A stretch of DNA of 64,000 nucleotides from Gordonia rubripertincta (GCF_038024875.1 NZ_CP136136.1:372001-436000), one strand, 5' to 3'; shown: positions 16,094 through 24,573, numbered from the stretch's first letter. Made by a program: numbers and translations. The notes: a model not told the origin generated them from the letters alone.

Positions 16094-16870
16094 CTAGCCG
16101 AACCGACCCGAGATGTAGTCCTCGGTCTCCTTCTTCGTCGGATTCGAGAACATCGTCTCGGTGTCGTTGATCTCCACGAGCTGCCCGGGCTGACCGACGC
16201 CCTCCAGGTTGAAGAAGGCGGTCTGGTCGCTCACGCGGGCAGCCTGCTGCATGTTGTGGGTCACGATGACGATCGTGTACTCCTTCTTGAGCTCGCCCAT
16301 CAGATCCTCGATCGCCAGCGTCGAGATCGGGTCGAGCGCCGAACACGGCTCGTCCATCAGCAGCACGTCCGGCGAGACCGCGATCGCCCGCGCGATACAC
16401 AGCCGCTGCTGCTGGCCGCCGGAAAGGCCGCCGCCCGGCTTGTCGAGGCGGTCCTTGACCTCGTCCCACAGGTTCGCGCCGCGCAGGCTGCGCTCGGCGA
16501 CCTCGTCGAGTTCGGCCCGGTTGCGCACGCCCTGCAGGCGCAGTCCGGCGACGACGTTGTCCTTGATCGACATCGTCGGGAACGGGTTGGGCCGCTGGAA
16601 CACCATGCCGATCGTGGCGCGCACACTGACCGGATCGACGTTGCGGCCGTAGATGTCCTCACCGTCGAGAAGCACGCTGCCCTGTGCGTAGGCACCCGGG
16701 GTGACCTCGTGCATGCGGTTCAGGGTGCGCAGCACCGTCGACTTGCCGCAGCCCGACGGCCCGATGAAGGCGGTGATGCAGCGCGGCGGTACCTCGAGGG
16801 TCACGTCCTTCACCGCGTGGAAGTCGCCGTAGTAGATGTTCAGGTCTTTGATGTCGAGGCGCTTTGCCAT
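16094..16870 (-). CDS. pstB: Phosphate ABC transporter ATP-binding protein PstB
   Basis: A 258-residue ATPase of the high-affinity phosphate uptake system. Walker A is GPSGCGKST, the signature is LSGGQQQRLCIARA, Walker B is VLLMDEPCSALDP, and the H-loop is VTHNMQQAARVSD. QRPNPFPTMSI after the Q-loop is specific to PstB. ATG 16870 starts the conserved AKRLDIKDLNIYYGDFHAV. It is the last gene of pstS-pstC-pstA-pstB, 25 bases after pstA. The Mtb syntenic gene is phoT (Rv0820). Confidence 0.95.
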   Translation of the reverse strand: MAKRLDIKDLNIYYGDFHAVKDVTLEVPPRCITAFIGPSGCGKSTVLRTLNRMHEVTPGAYAQGSVLLDGEDIYGRNVDPVSVRATIGMVFQRPNPFPTMSIKDNVVAGLRLQGVRNRAELDEVAERSLRGANLWDEVKDRLDKPGGGLSGGQQQRLCIARAIAVSPDVLLMDEPCSALDPISTLAIEDLMGELKKEYTIVIVTHNMQQAARVSDQTAFFNLEGVGQPGQLVEINDTETMFSNPTKKETEDYISGRFG

Positions 16871-16895
16871 GACTTTTCCGTTTCTACAGTGATGT

Positions 16896-17801
16896 TCAGG
16901 AGGTCTTGGGCGCGAAGATCTTCGACACGACCTTGGCCCCGAAGTAGACGATGGCCACGAGGATGACCAAGCAGAGGGCCGCACCCCAGACCTTGTCGAA
17001 GGCGCCGGGCCCGTTGTTGTACTGCTGGACCATCATCAGCGGCAACGACTGCTGATTGCCGTCGAAGGGGTTCCAGTTCATCGCCCGCGTCGAACCGACC
17101 AGGATGAGCACGGGCGCCGACTCCCCCATCACACGGGCGATGGCCAGCATCACGCCGGTCACGATGCCCGACAGTGCCGTCGGCAGCACGATCTTCACGA
17201 TGGTCTTCCACTTCGGGATACCCAGCGCATACGACGCCTCACGCAGATCCTGCGGGACGATCTTGAGCATCTCCTCGGTCGCGCGGACCACCAGCGGGAC
17301 CATCAGCAGCACCAGCGCGATCGCCACGACGAAACCCGACCGGGGGAACCCGAGCGTGGTGCGCCAGACCGCGTAGACGAACAGAGCCGCGACGATCGAC
17401 GGGACACCGGAGAGGATGTCGACCATGAAGGTGGTGACGCGGGCGAGCACCGACGTCTTGGTGGCGTATTCGACGAGGTAGATCGCCACGAAGATACCGA
17501 GCGGGATCGAGATGACGGCGGCCAGCGCGGTCTGGATCAACGTGCCGACGATGGCGTTGGCAGCGCCGCCCTTGCGTTCCGGCAACGTCCACCAGTCGAT
17601 GTCCAGCAGCGGTTCGATGCCGCGGATGACCAGGGTGGCGACCAGCCACACGAGCGGCACCAGCGCGACGAGGAGTGCGGCGATGACCGCGATCCGGACC
17701 ATGTGATCGGTGACGCGTCGACGCTTCGCCAGCGGGCTGAAGCCGGACGGCTTCTTGACCGGGTCGGCCGTGGGCGACGGGGTGGTGACGGTCATGCTCA
17801 C
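16896..17801 (-). CDS. pstA: Phosphate ABC transporter permease PstA
   Basis: A 301-residue inner-membrane permease with six predicted helices and the cytosolic EAA-type loop (QDLREASYALGIPKWKTIVKIVLP) that contacts PstB. The start chosen is GTG 17801, whose last bases overlap the pstC stop as GTGA; ATG 17795 two codons on is an alternative. PstA and PstC form the channel for phosphate delivered by PstS. Confidence 0.93.
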   Translation of the reverse strand: MSMTVTTPSPTADPVKKPSGFSPLAKRRRVTDHMVRIAVIAALLVALVPLVWLVATLVIRGIEPLLDIDWWTLPERKGGAANAIVGTLIQTALAAVISIPLGIFVAIYLVEYATKTSVLARVTTFMVDILSGVPSIVAALFVYAVWRTTLGFPRSGFVVAIALVLLMVPLVVRATEEMLKIVPQDLREASYALGIPKWKTIVKIVLPTALSGIVTGVMLAIARVMGESAPVLILVGSTRAMNWNPFDGNQQSLPLMMVQQYNNGPGAFDKVWGAALCLVILVAIVYFGAKVVSKIFAPKTS

Positions 17802-18831
17802 TTCTTTCCGGCGACGACCGCACGAGCGGCGGCGTTGACGATGAAGGTCAGGACGAAGAGGGTCAGGCCTGCGGAGATGTAGGCGCCGGTCTTGGCCGGC
17901 GAGTCGAACTCGGCGGCGTTGTTCGCGATCTTGGTCGCGAAGGTCTCACCGCTCTCCATGAGGTTGAAGTTCATCGGCCCGGCAGTGGAGATGATCAGCA
18001 GCAGCGCCATCGTCTCGCCGAGCGCGCGTCCGAGGCCGAGCATCGATCCGGAGATGTAGCCGGAGAAGCCGAAGGGCAGCACCGCGAGCCTGACGACCTC
18101 GAACTTCGTGGCACCCCAGGGCGAGCGCCGCCTCCCGATGTCCCCGCGGGGTCTGCATGAAGACCTCGCGGGTCACCGCGGTGATGATCGGCAGGATCAT
18201 CACGGCGAGCACGATGCCCGCGGTGAGCAGCGTGCCGCCGGTGGACATGTTCGCGACCTGGGGTGGGCTGCTGGAAGAACGGCAGGAAACCGAGGTGTCC
18301 GACAACCCACTCGTTCACCGGCACCAGCGCCGGCCCCAGAACGAGGATGCCCCAGAGGCCGTAGACGATCGAGGGCACCGCGGCGAGCAGGTCGACGGTG
18401 TAGGTGATGGGTCCGACGAGACGCTTGGGCGCGTACTCGGTGAGGAAGATCGAGATCCCGAGCGCCACCGGCATCGCGATGAGGAGTGCGATGACCGAGA
18501 CGACGACCGTCGCATAGAAAAGCTGCGGGATGCCGAAGGCGAGCTGGTTGCCGCTGGTGATCCAGTCACCGGTGTAGGTGAAGAAGTTCTCCTCGTTCTT
18601 CAGCAGCGACGGGACGGCCTGCGCGACGAGGAAGAGCGCGATCAGACCGATGACGAGCGAGACGACGAACCCCGAGCCGACGGCCAGCGTGCGGAAGATC
18701 TGGTCGGCCACGCGGTGACGGGCCGCAGAGTGCAGGCTGCCCGAGGACGAACCGTCCGGCGATGCCTCGGGGAGGCTCGTCCGGTCGGAATCCGGCGGGA
18801 CCGCACCACCCTGGTTGCTCAGCGACGTCAT
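17798..18831 (-). pseudogene. pstC: Phosphate permease pstC, interrupted by two +1 frameshifts
   Basis: The full PstC sequence can be read only by changing frame twice. Frame one runs from ATG 18831 (good AAGGA site) through the first helices to LGFLPFFQQP. Frame two begins around QVANMSTGGTLLTAG and runs to REAALALG. Frame three continues ATKFEVVRLAVLPFGFSG to the stop at 17798. Each switch needs one base removed, at 18259-18265 and at 18112-18118, both inside the heptamer TGGGGTG/CACCCCA. Protein sequence on both sides is well conserved and undegraded. It is therefore either a very recent mutation or a sequencing/assembly error; the latter is more likely. pstS, pstA and pstB are intact. Confidence 0.85.
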
Positions 18832-18936
18832 GCGTCCTTCTCGTGCTTCCGCTCTGGTCATTGGGGCCACTTCCCGGTCCACCGCTCACAGTCCGTGCGA
18901 CACGCGAAGAGTCGTGTCAGTGTGTCAACCGCGAGC

Positions 18937-18964
18937 GCGGGGCCGCAAACCCTGGCGGCCCCGC
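18937..18964 (-). terminator. pstS-pstC intergenic hairpin (partial terminator or mRNA stabiliser)
   Basis: A perfect 10-bp GC stem, 18937-18946 with 18955-18964, loop 8 bases, starts about 24 bases after the pstS stop. There is no T-run, which suits a leaky attenuator that leaves pstS mRNA in excess over pstCAB. A TTGACA on the minus strand near 18925 could belong to an internal promoter but lacks a good -10. Confidence 0.6.
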
Positions 18965-18987
18965 ACGCGCTGCTGTGTTGTCTCACG

Positions 18988-20061
18988 TCAGGCGTTGCCG
19001 CTACCGGCGAGCGCGTCGACGGTGCCCTGCAACTTGGCCTTGAAGCTCTGCGGCACCGGCACGTAGCCGATCTCCTCGAGGCCGGTCTGACCGTCGTTGA
19101 GGATCTTGGTGAACGCATCCTTCAGAGTGGTGCTGGTCGCCTCATCGGAGTAACCCGCCGAGCAGACGATGGAGTACGGGGTCAGCAACAGCGGGTAGGC
19201 GCCCGGGGCCTTCGACGCGAAGAGCGCATCGGTGTCGACGACGAGGTCCTTGCTGTCCGGGTTCTTGAACGCCAGCGCGTCGAGGGCCTTGCCCGCGCTC
19301 GCAGCGTTCAGCTCGACCGGGCCGGCACCGAAGTCGATGTCGGCGACGCCGAGGTCGTTCTCGGTGGCGAAGCCCCATTCGACGTAGCTGATCGAACCCG
19401 GCGTCTTCTTGACGGTGTCGCCGACGCCGGTCGACTTCGATGCGCCGGAACCGACGTTCTTGGGGGCGAATTCCTTGCTGTGCTCGTACGGCCAGTCGTT
19501 CGGCGCCGAGTTCTGCAGGAACCGCTGGAAGTTGTCGGTCGTGCCCGAGCTGTCGGAGCGGTAGACCGGGACGATGTCGTCGCCGGGCAGCTGCGCGCCC
19601 GGGTTGAGCGCGGCGACCGCCGGATCGTTCCACTTGGTGATCTTGCCGTTGAAGATCTTCGCGATGACGTTGGGATCGAGCTTGAGGTTGTCGACGCCTT
19701 GCAGGTTGTAGGCGATCGCAACCGGTCCGACGACCAGCGGCAGATGCCAGGGATCGTTACCGTTGCAGCGTTCCTTGGCCGCGGTGACCTCGTCGGCCTT
19801 GAGTGCCGAGTCGGAACCCGCGAAGTCGACGTCGCCGGCGATGAACTTCTTGATGCCGTCACCGGAGCCGCTGCCGGTGTAGTCGAGGACGATGTCGCTG
19901 TCATCCGAGAGGATCTGGCTGAAGTGCTCCATGGCCTTCTGCTGGGCGGTGGAACCCTCGCCACTCACCGTCTGGCTGTCTCCCCCACCACACGCCGTCA
20001 CCAGGGTCAGTGCCGCGATTGCCGACACCGCCGCCAGAGCGCCGTTCCGCTTGATTCTCAC
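18988..20061 (-). CDS. pstS: Phosphate-binding lipoprotein PstS
   Basis: A 357-residue periplasmic-type binding protein anchored as a lipoprotein. The signal peptide ends with lipobox LVTACGG (lipidated Cys24). Phosphate-contact blocks include EGSTAQQ, DYTGSGSGDGIKKF, FAGSDSAL and YRSDSSGTTDNF, all standard for PstS. It delivers phosphate to PstC/PstA. It is first in the pst operon and is preceded by a PHO box. A stretch GAAAGGAAAGG upstream of ATG 20061 may serve as the ribosome site. Confidence 0.95.
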   Translation of the reverse strand: MRIKRNGALAAVSAIAALTLVTACGGGDSQTVSGEGSTAQQKAMEHFSQILSDDSDIVLDYTGSGSGDGIKKFIAGDVDFAGSDSALKADEVTAAKERCNGNDPWHLPLVVGPVAIAYNLQGVDNLKLDPNVIAKIFNGKITKWNDPAVAALNPGAQLPGDDIVPVYRSDSSGTTDNFQRFLQNSAPNDWPYEHSKEFAPKNVGSGASKSTGVGDTVKKTPGSISYVEWGFATENDLGVADIDFGAGPVELNAASAGKALDALAFKNPDSKDLVVDTDALFASKAPGAYPLLLTPYSIVCSAGYSDEATSTTLKDAFTKILNDGQTGLEEIGYVPVPQSFKAKLQGTVDALAGSGNA

Positions 20062-20160
20062 CGCAGGTGTTGCCTTTCCTTTTCGTGCTCCGTCCTGAGG
20101 ACCAGGTGTCCGGAGTGTCCGAAAGGAAAGCTAAGCGCGCCGGATGGCCGAATCCCCGAC

Positions 20161-20182
20161 AGAAGGTGAACGGAAGGTGAAC
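20161..20182 (-). promoter_or_regulatory. PHO box (tandem 11-mers) upstream of pstS
   Basis: On the minus strand GTTCACCTTCC (20182-20172) is followed directly by GTTCACCTTCT (20171-20161): two near-identical 11-mers about 100 bases before the pstS start. This is a textbook actinobacterial PhoP/RegX3 direct-repeat site. Confidence 0.8.
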
Positions 20183-20219
20183 CCGGCACGGCGGGTGCGC
20201 GACGACCTGCGGCTGGGAC

Positions 20220-21125
20220 TCAGCCGTACGCGACATCGACGGCGAACCTGGTGAAGCCCAGCCGTTCGTACGTGCGCAACGCGGCCATGTTGTCGCCCTC
20301 GACGTAGAGATTGATCTCGGCGACACCGCGCCGCGCGAGGTGATGGAGCCCGGCCAGCGTCAACAGCCGGCCGAGCCCACGCCCCTGCGCCTGCGGATCG
20401 ACACCGACGATGTACACCTCGCCGAGATCGGCGTCATGAAGTTTGGTCCAGTGGAAACCGAGAAGCCGATCGGGATCTTCGGTGTCGAAGGCCAGGAAGA
20501 GACCCTCGGGGTCGAACCAGTCGGCTGCGACACGCTCGGCGATCTGATCGAGTTCCCAGCCGCCCTGTTCGGGATGCCAGTCGAAAGCGGCGTTGTTGAC
20601 GCGCAGGATCTCCGCATCGTCCGACGACCCGGCGTAGGTACGGAGGGTGACGGTGGGGTCGACGACGAGTTCGGGCAGTTCGTGTCCCTTCCCGACCGGT
20701 CGCCGTAGCTGCAGCAGTTCGCGACGCTTCTGCAAACCCATCACCGACGCGAGGGCAACCGCACCGGGGAGGTCGCCGTGCGCCCACACCCGGGCCTCGA
20801 GGCCCTCCCGCCGCGCAGCGGTGAAAGCGGCGTCGAGCAACGACCGTCCCAGACCGTGGCGCCGTTGCTCCGGGTCGACGACCGCCTCGATCATCGACGG
20901 CTCGCCGTCACGGCCGGGAACGATGTTGGCGTAGGCACCCGTCGACCACAGGTGGACGACCGACGAATCCGCCCCGGCGTCAATCGCTTTGACGGCCTCG
21001 TCCGAGAGCGGCGCAACGCCCTCGGCGGATGTCGCCGCTCGCACCAGGCGGTGCGCCTCGGCCACCACCTCCGCCGGCGCGGCACCTCGTCGTACCTGCA
21101 ACTCGTCAGCTTCCGGCGCTGGCAC
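20220..21125 (-). CDS. mshD: Mycothiol synthase (acetyltransferase) MshD
   Basis: A 301-residue protein with two GNAT domains. The N-terminal one carries EAVVDPEQRRHGLGRSLLDAA and the C-terminal one IVGVDPQAQGRGLGRLLTLAGL, both acetyl-CoA pyrophosphate-binding loops. MshD acetylates Cys-GlcN-Ins in the last step of mycothiol synthesis. GTG 21125 is used because it begins just before the first domain and overlaps the glnR 3' end by 20 bases, as expected for a coupled gene. M. tuberculosis has the same order Rv0818 (glnR)-Rv0819 (mshD). The final NxxxYxRxGF motif (ALRTYERLGF) is intact. Confidence 0.92.
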   Translation of the reverse strand: MPAPEADELQVRRGAAPAEVVAEAHRLVRAATSAEGVAPLSDEAVKAIDAGADSSVVHLWSTGAYANIVPGRDGEPSMIEAVVDPEQRRHGLGRSLLDAAFTAARREGLEARVWAHGDLPGAVALASVMGLQKRRELLQLRRPVGKGHELPELVVDPTVTLRTYAGSSDDAEILRVNNAAFDWHPEQGGWELDQIAERVAADWFDPEGLFLAFDTEDPDRLLGFHWTKLHDADLGEVYIVGVDPQAQGRGLGRLLTLAGLHHLARRGVAEINLYVEGDNMAALRTYERLGFTRFAVDVAYG

Positions 21126-21909
21126 TGAACTCCTCGTCGAAGGGAACCCGACCGTCGAGGGCGGTGTCGAACTCCGCCGAATCGACATCCGGCACATCAT
21201 CTTCCGGCACATCATCGGCCTCGGCCTGTGCCGCCCGGCCGCGGGTGGGCCGTACCGCCTTGTAGCCGACGTTGCGGACGGTACCGATCAGCGATTCGTG
21301 TTCGCTGCCGAGCTTGGCGCGCAGGCGACGCACGTGCACGTCGACCGTGCGCGTACCGCCGAAGAAGTCGTACCCCCACACCTCCTGCAGCAGCTGGGCG
21401 CGCGTGAACACACGACCTGCGTTCTGCGCCAAGTACTTCAGGAGTTCGAACTCCTTGTAGGTCAGATCGAGGGGGCGTCCACGCAGTCGCGCGGTGTAGG
21501 TCCCCTCGTCGATCACCAGCTCCCCCAGCGTGACCTTGCCCGACGTCTCCTCGGCAGCCACTCCTCTGGTGCGAACCACCAGCAGACGCAACCGCGCGTC
21601 GAGTTCCGCCGGCCCCGCACCCGGGAGCAGGAATTCATCGATGCCCCAGTCCGCATTGACCGCGACCAATCCGCCCTCGGTCAGCACAGCTGCCACGGGC
21701 ACCGAAGATCCGGTGCTGCCCAGCAAGCGGCACAATCCTCGTGCCGCTGCCAGATCCGCGCGTGCGTCGACCAGGGCCACATCCGCGTTGCCCGCCTCCA
21801 TGAGAGAGGAGACCTCCGTCGGGGCGACTCGCACGTTGTGGGCGAGAAGCGACAGCGACGGCAAGACCGATTCCGGATTGGGATCGGCCGTCAACAACAA
21901 GAGATCCAC
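21106..21909 (-). CDS. glnR: OmpR-type orphan regulator GlnR
   Basis: A 267-residue response regulator with a degenerate receiver domain (1-115) and a winged-helix DNA-binding domain (about 125-220; YKEFELLKYLAQNAGRVFTRAQLLQEVWGYDFFGGTRTVDVHVRRLRAKLG). No histidine kinase gene is adjacent. The likely Asp of the receiver is D48 in VALVDAR, but the rest of the acidic pocket is poor, as in GlnR proteins, which work without phosphorylation. In mycobacteria and Streptomyces GlnR controls nitrogen assimilation. The name rests on domain layout and on synteny with Rv0818. An acidic tail of about 40 residues follows. GTG 21909 has GGAG seven bases upstream. Confidence 0.8.
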   Translation of the reverse strand: MDLLLLTADPNPESVLPSLSLLAHNVRVAPTEVSSLMEAGNADVALVDARADLAAARGLCRLLGSTGSSVPVAAVLTEGGLVAVNADWGIDEFLLPGAGPAELDARLRLLVVRTRGVAAEETSGKVTLGELVIDEGTYTARLRGRPLDLTYKEFELLKYLAQNAGRVFTRAQLLQEVWGYDFFGGTRTVDVHVRRLRAKLGSEHESLIGTVRNVGYKAVRPTRGRAAQAEADDVPEDDVPDVDSAEFDTALDGRVPFDEEFSASAGS

Positions 21910-22078
21910 CTAGCACTCCGATCTCGTTCGGTCCCGGACCATCCAATCCGCCCACCACTCTGTGAACGCCTCCGCACACACATAGACGATTGTTTACGCT
22001 GCCTTACCAACGTGTGCGAGATAGGTGACAGAATAGCGCCACCGACGCGCTCCGCTGTTAACAAGTCGAGTCGAGACC

Positions 22079-22972
22079 GTGGGCGAACACGATGGAGAGG
22101 GTGGTCTTCCGAGCATGCCGGGCATCCGGAAAGTCCTCGTCATCGCGGTCACCGTGTCGATCCTCGCGGTGGGGGCAGTGCTGGCCGTCGACGTCGGCGC
22201 GGCCATCCGCAGCGAACATCGCCTCTCCCGTTCCCTCGCCGAATCCCCCCGCGTCCCATTCGATCCCGAGGTGACACTCGCCGGGTTCCCGTTCCTGACC
22301 CAGGCGGGCAAGGGCGACTACGCCGGGGCGACGATCGCCGCGCGAGGCGTCGTACTACCCGGCTGCGAACCCGCTCGCGGCATCTGTCGAGGCGAACTCG
22401 GCGCCGTACTCGGCCGTTTCCAGGGCCCCACGCGAGGCGATTTCGGCGCGAGTGATGTTCTGCACACCTCGTCGATCTCGGCATACACACGCCTCGACGC
22501 GGTCACTCTCGCGCGGTACCTGCGCATCACCGATCTGACCGTCAGCACTCCCGCACCCGACGGGAAGGTCGGCGGCGGTGGCCCCCAGGACGGGGTCGTC
22601 TCACGTTCGGAAGGTGTCGTCTTCACCGGGACGGTGGCACTACCGCCCGACGACGGCCTCGACGCCGACGATCCGCCGTCCGCGTCGGCGTACACCGGTC
22701 CGAAGGTCCGGGTCAGCGTCGCGGTCGATCTCTCGGTGACCGAAGGCTCGCTGGAGATCCGGGCCACCGACTTCTACACCGGACCCGAACGTCACGTGGA
22801 CGACGCGGTCCCCGAGGACATGCGCGCGGCCGTGCTCGACCGATTCAGCATGGTCCTCCCCCGGTTGCCGATGGCCTGGGGACTCGAGGCGCAGCGCGCG
22901 GAGAGTTTCGGCGGGGACGTCCAACTGGTCTCCGATTCGGGCGTCGTCGACGTCCGCCCGGACCGGTTCTGA
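22079..22972 (+). CDS. lmeA: LmeA-like phospholipid-binding protein (DUF2993)
   Basis: A 297-residue protein with an N-terminal signal/anchor helix (VLVIAVTVSILAVGAVLAVDV) and a DUF2993 body containing the family hallmark VTLAGFPFLTQAGKGDY. The mycobacterial orthologue Rv0817c/LmeA is a periplasmic protein needed for mannan chain elongation of lipomannan. Gene position next to divergent glnR matches. GTG 22079 gives 12 more residues than ATG 22115; both keep the signal peptide and ATG 22115 is an equally good start. The 170-base gap to glnR must hold both promoters. Confidence 0.82.
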   Translation: MGEHDGEGGLPSMPGIRKVLVIAVTVSILAVGAVLAVDVGAAIRSEHRLSRSLAESPRVPFDPEVTLAGFPFLTQAGKGDYAGATIAARGVVLPGCEPARGICRGELGAVLGRFQGPTRGDFGASDVLHTSSISAYTRLDAVTLARYLRITDLTVSTPAPDGKVGGGGPQDGVVSRSEGVVFTGTVALPPDDGLDADDPPSASAYTGPKVRVSVAVDLSVTEGSLEIRATDFYTGPERHVDDAVPEDMRAAVLDRFSMVLPRLPMAWGLEAQRAESFGGDVQLVSDSGVVDVRPDRF

Positions 22973-23073
22973 TCCGACCCGGCGAGCCAGCGCAGAGAGA
23001 TTCCATTCGTGGTCTTTTTACCCAGGTCAGAGCGCAATCCACCCGGGGTTTCGGACTCCGTTCGGCACTGTTG

Positions 23074-23079
23074 TACCCT
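23074..23079 (+). promoter_or_regulatory. -10 box of a leaderless transcript
   Basis: TACCCT (TANNNT) ends seven bases before the ATG at 23087, so transcription should start at the A of the start codon. This is the usual geometry for leaderless mRNAs in mycobacteria and relatives. Confidence 0.65.
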
Positions 23080-23086
23080 CGTGGGC

Positions 23087-23176
23087 ATGCAACAGCGCCG
23101 TGAGTTCCTGCTCACACGTCGCCGGGCGATCGACTTCTGTCGTGTCGCCGACTGTTGCTGTCGCACGCACCGCTGA
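23087..23176 (+). CDS. Polycysteine leader peptide of the thiosulfate sulfurtransferase operon
   Basis: A 29-residue ORF that starts with ATG at the predicted transcription start and ends TGA 23174-23176. It encodes four cysteines, C18 and the run C23-C24-C25 (codons TGT TGC TGT at 23153-23161), just before the stop. Cysteine is otherwise rare in such peptides. Polycysteine-encoding leaderless short ORFs have been described in mycobacteria as cysteine-responsive attenuators upstream of sulfur genes, and the gene downstream here is the same type. When Cys-tRNA is short, a ribosome would pause on the Cys run and change the folding of the RNA that follows. The start has no Shine-Dalgarno, as expected. 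Confidence 0.8.
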   Translation: MQQRREFLLTRRRAIDFCRVADCCCRTHR

Positions 23177-23249
23177 CGGTGCGCCATGACAAGCGCTGCC
23201 CTGCAGCCGCGCCATGCGCACCGCCGATGACGACGGGGTGCGTTTCTTC
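23166..23249 (+). promoter_or_regulatory. Cysteine attenuator: three mutually exclusive stems
   Basis: Segment 1 CGCACCG (23166-23172, last codons of the leader) pairs with segment 2 CGGTGCG (23177-23183). Segment 2 CGGTGCGC (23177-23184) can instead pair with segment 3 GCGCACCG (23216-23223). Segment 3 CGCACC (23217-23222) can pair with segment 4 GGTGCG (23237-23242), which is followed by TTTCTTCC. This is the 1:2, 2:3, 3:4 pattern of the trp attenuator. Stalling on the Cys codons would hide segment 1 and favour 2:3, keeping the operon on. Pairings are read from sequence; the mechanism is inference. Confidence 0.65.
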
Positions 23250-23388
23250 CGAGGCTTGAGTGTCTTCTCCGTACGCCTCCTCCTCGTTCATCACAGATCA
23301 GAGCCGCGGGCGCGAAGTCCGCGCCTCGCTCCGTTTTCGCATCACCAGATCCATCCACCACCAGTTATCCATCCGAAAGGAACCAGAC

Positions 23389-24228
23389 ATGGCACGTTCC
23401 GACGTCCTGGTCAGCACCGAGTGGGCTGAGCAGAACCTCAACGCCGACAACACTGTCTTCATCGAGGTCGACGAAGACACCTCGGCTTACGATGGCGGCC
23501 ACATCCCGGGCGCGATCAAGCTCGACTGGAAGCAGGACCTGCAGGACGGCATCCGTCGCGATTTCGTCGACGCCGACCGCTTCTCGAAGCTGCTGTCCGA
23601 GCGCGGCGTCGCCAATGACGACACCGTGATCCTCTACGGCGGCAACAACAACTGGTTCGCCGCCTACGCCTACTGGTACTTCAAGCTGTACGGCCACAAC
23701 GACGTCAAGCTGATCGACGGCGGCCGCAAGAAGTGGGAGCTCGACGGCCGTCCGCTGTCCTCGGATGCGGTCACCCGTCCGGCCACCGAGTACAAGGCCT
23801 CCTCGCCCGACCTCAGCATCCGCGCTTTCCGCGACGAGGTCATCGACGCCATCGGCACCAAGAACCTGGTCGACGTGCGCAGCCCTGACGAGTTCTCCGG
23901 CAAGATCCTCGCGCCGGCCCACCTCCCGCAGGAACAGGCACAGCAGCGCGGTCACGTCCCCGGCGCCATCAACATCCCGTGGTCGACCACCGCGAACGAG
24001 GACGGCACCTTCAAGTCCGACGAGGAGCTCACCGCTCTGTACGCCGACAAGGGATTCGACGACAGCCGCGAGACCATCGCGTACTGCCGCATCGGCGAGC
24101 GCTCGAGCCACACCTGGTTCGTGCTGACCGAGCTGCTCGGCAAGAAGAACGTCAAGAACTACGACGGAAGCTGGGTCGAGTACGGCTCGCTGGTCGGTGC
24201 GCCGATCGAACTCGGAGAAGGAAAGTAA
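23389..24228 (+). CDS. cysA2: Thiosulfate sulfurtransferase (rhodanese)
   Basis: A 279-residue tandem-rhodanese protein. The N-terminal domain is inactive-type; the C-terminal domain carries the active-site loop YCRIGERSSHTWF with Cys233, which takes sulfur from thiosulfate. VDVRSPDEFSGKI marks the second domain. The protein corresponds to mycobacterial CysA2/CysA3 (Rv0815c). ATG 23389 has a good AAAGGAA site; the frame is open upstream but the conserved ARSDVLVSTEW begins here. It is the first structural gene behind the polycysteine attenuator and is followed after five bases by the DUF1416 gene, as in mycobacteria (sseC). Confidence 0.93.
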   Translation: MARSDVLVSTEWAEQNLNADNTVFIEVDEDTSAYDGGHIPGAIKLDWKQDLQDGIRRDFVDADRFSKLLSERGVANDDTVILYGGNNNWFAAYAYWYFKLYGHNDVKLIDGGRKKWELDGRPLSSDAVTRPATEYKASSPDLSIRAFRDEVIDAIGTKNLVDVRSPDEFSGKILAPAHLPQEQAQQRGHVPGAINIPWSTTANEDGTFKSDEELTALYADKGFDDSRETIAYCRIGERSSHTWFVLTELLGKKNVKNYDGSWVEYGSLVGAPIELGEGK

Positions 24229-24233
24229 CAACT

Positions 24234-24540
24234 ATGTGTGCTGCACCCCAAGCAGGGACAGAAGCTGCCTGCGGGCGTCGACGTGGAGAAGGAGACCGTC
24301 CTCACCGGACAGGTCACCGACGGCTCGGGCAACCCGGTCGCCGGCGCCTTCGTGCGTCTCCTCGACTCCACCGGTGAATTCACCGCCGAGGTCGTCGCCT
24401 CGCCCACCGGCGACTTCCGATTCTTCGCCGCTCCCGGAACCTGGACGGTTCGCGCCCTCTCTTCCGTGGGCAACGGCGATGCGACGATCAGCCCCGAGGG
24501 TCCCGGCATCCACGAACAGGACATCGTCGTCTCCAAGTGA
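24234..24540 (+). pseudogene. sseC: DUF1416 protein (SseC-like), frameshifted after codon 4
   Basis: ATG 24234 has a strong GAGAAGGAAAG site and starts MCAAP, the family beginning, but then runs into a wrong frame. The rest (KQGQKLPAGVDVEKETVLTG ... FVRLLDSTGEFTAEVVASPTGDFRFFAAPGTWTVRAL) is intact in the +1 frame to the stop at 24540. Removing one C from CACCCCA at 24244-24250 restores a normal protein of about 101 residues. A GTG at 24238 could start the second frame directly, giving a protein that lacks only the first few residues. Members form an operon with thiosulfate sulfurtransferase; the fold is a small beta-sandwich (carboxypeptidase-regulatory-like) of unknown function. Confidence 0.8.
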
Positions 24541-24573
24541 TGCAGTCCTGGTCGTGGGCGTCTGAGACCTCAC

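Noticed and set aside
17798..18831. Programmed frameshifting in pstC
   Set aside because: Two shifts in the same direction without slippery or stimulatory elements, and the same heptamer in two unrelated broken genes, point to error or mutation instead.
23260..23388. N-terminal extension of the sulfurtransferase from 23260
   Set aside because: No family support; ATG 23389 has a good ribosome site and begins the conserved part, and the extension lies in the attenuator leader.
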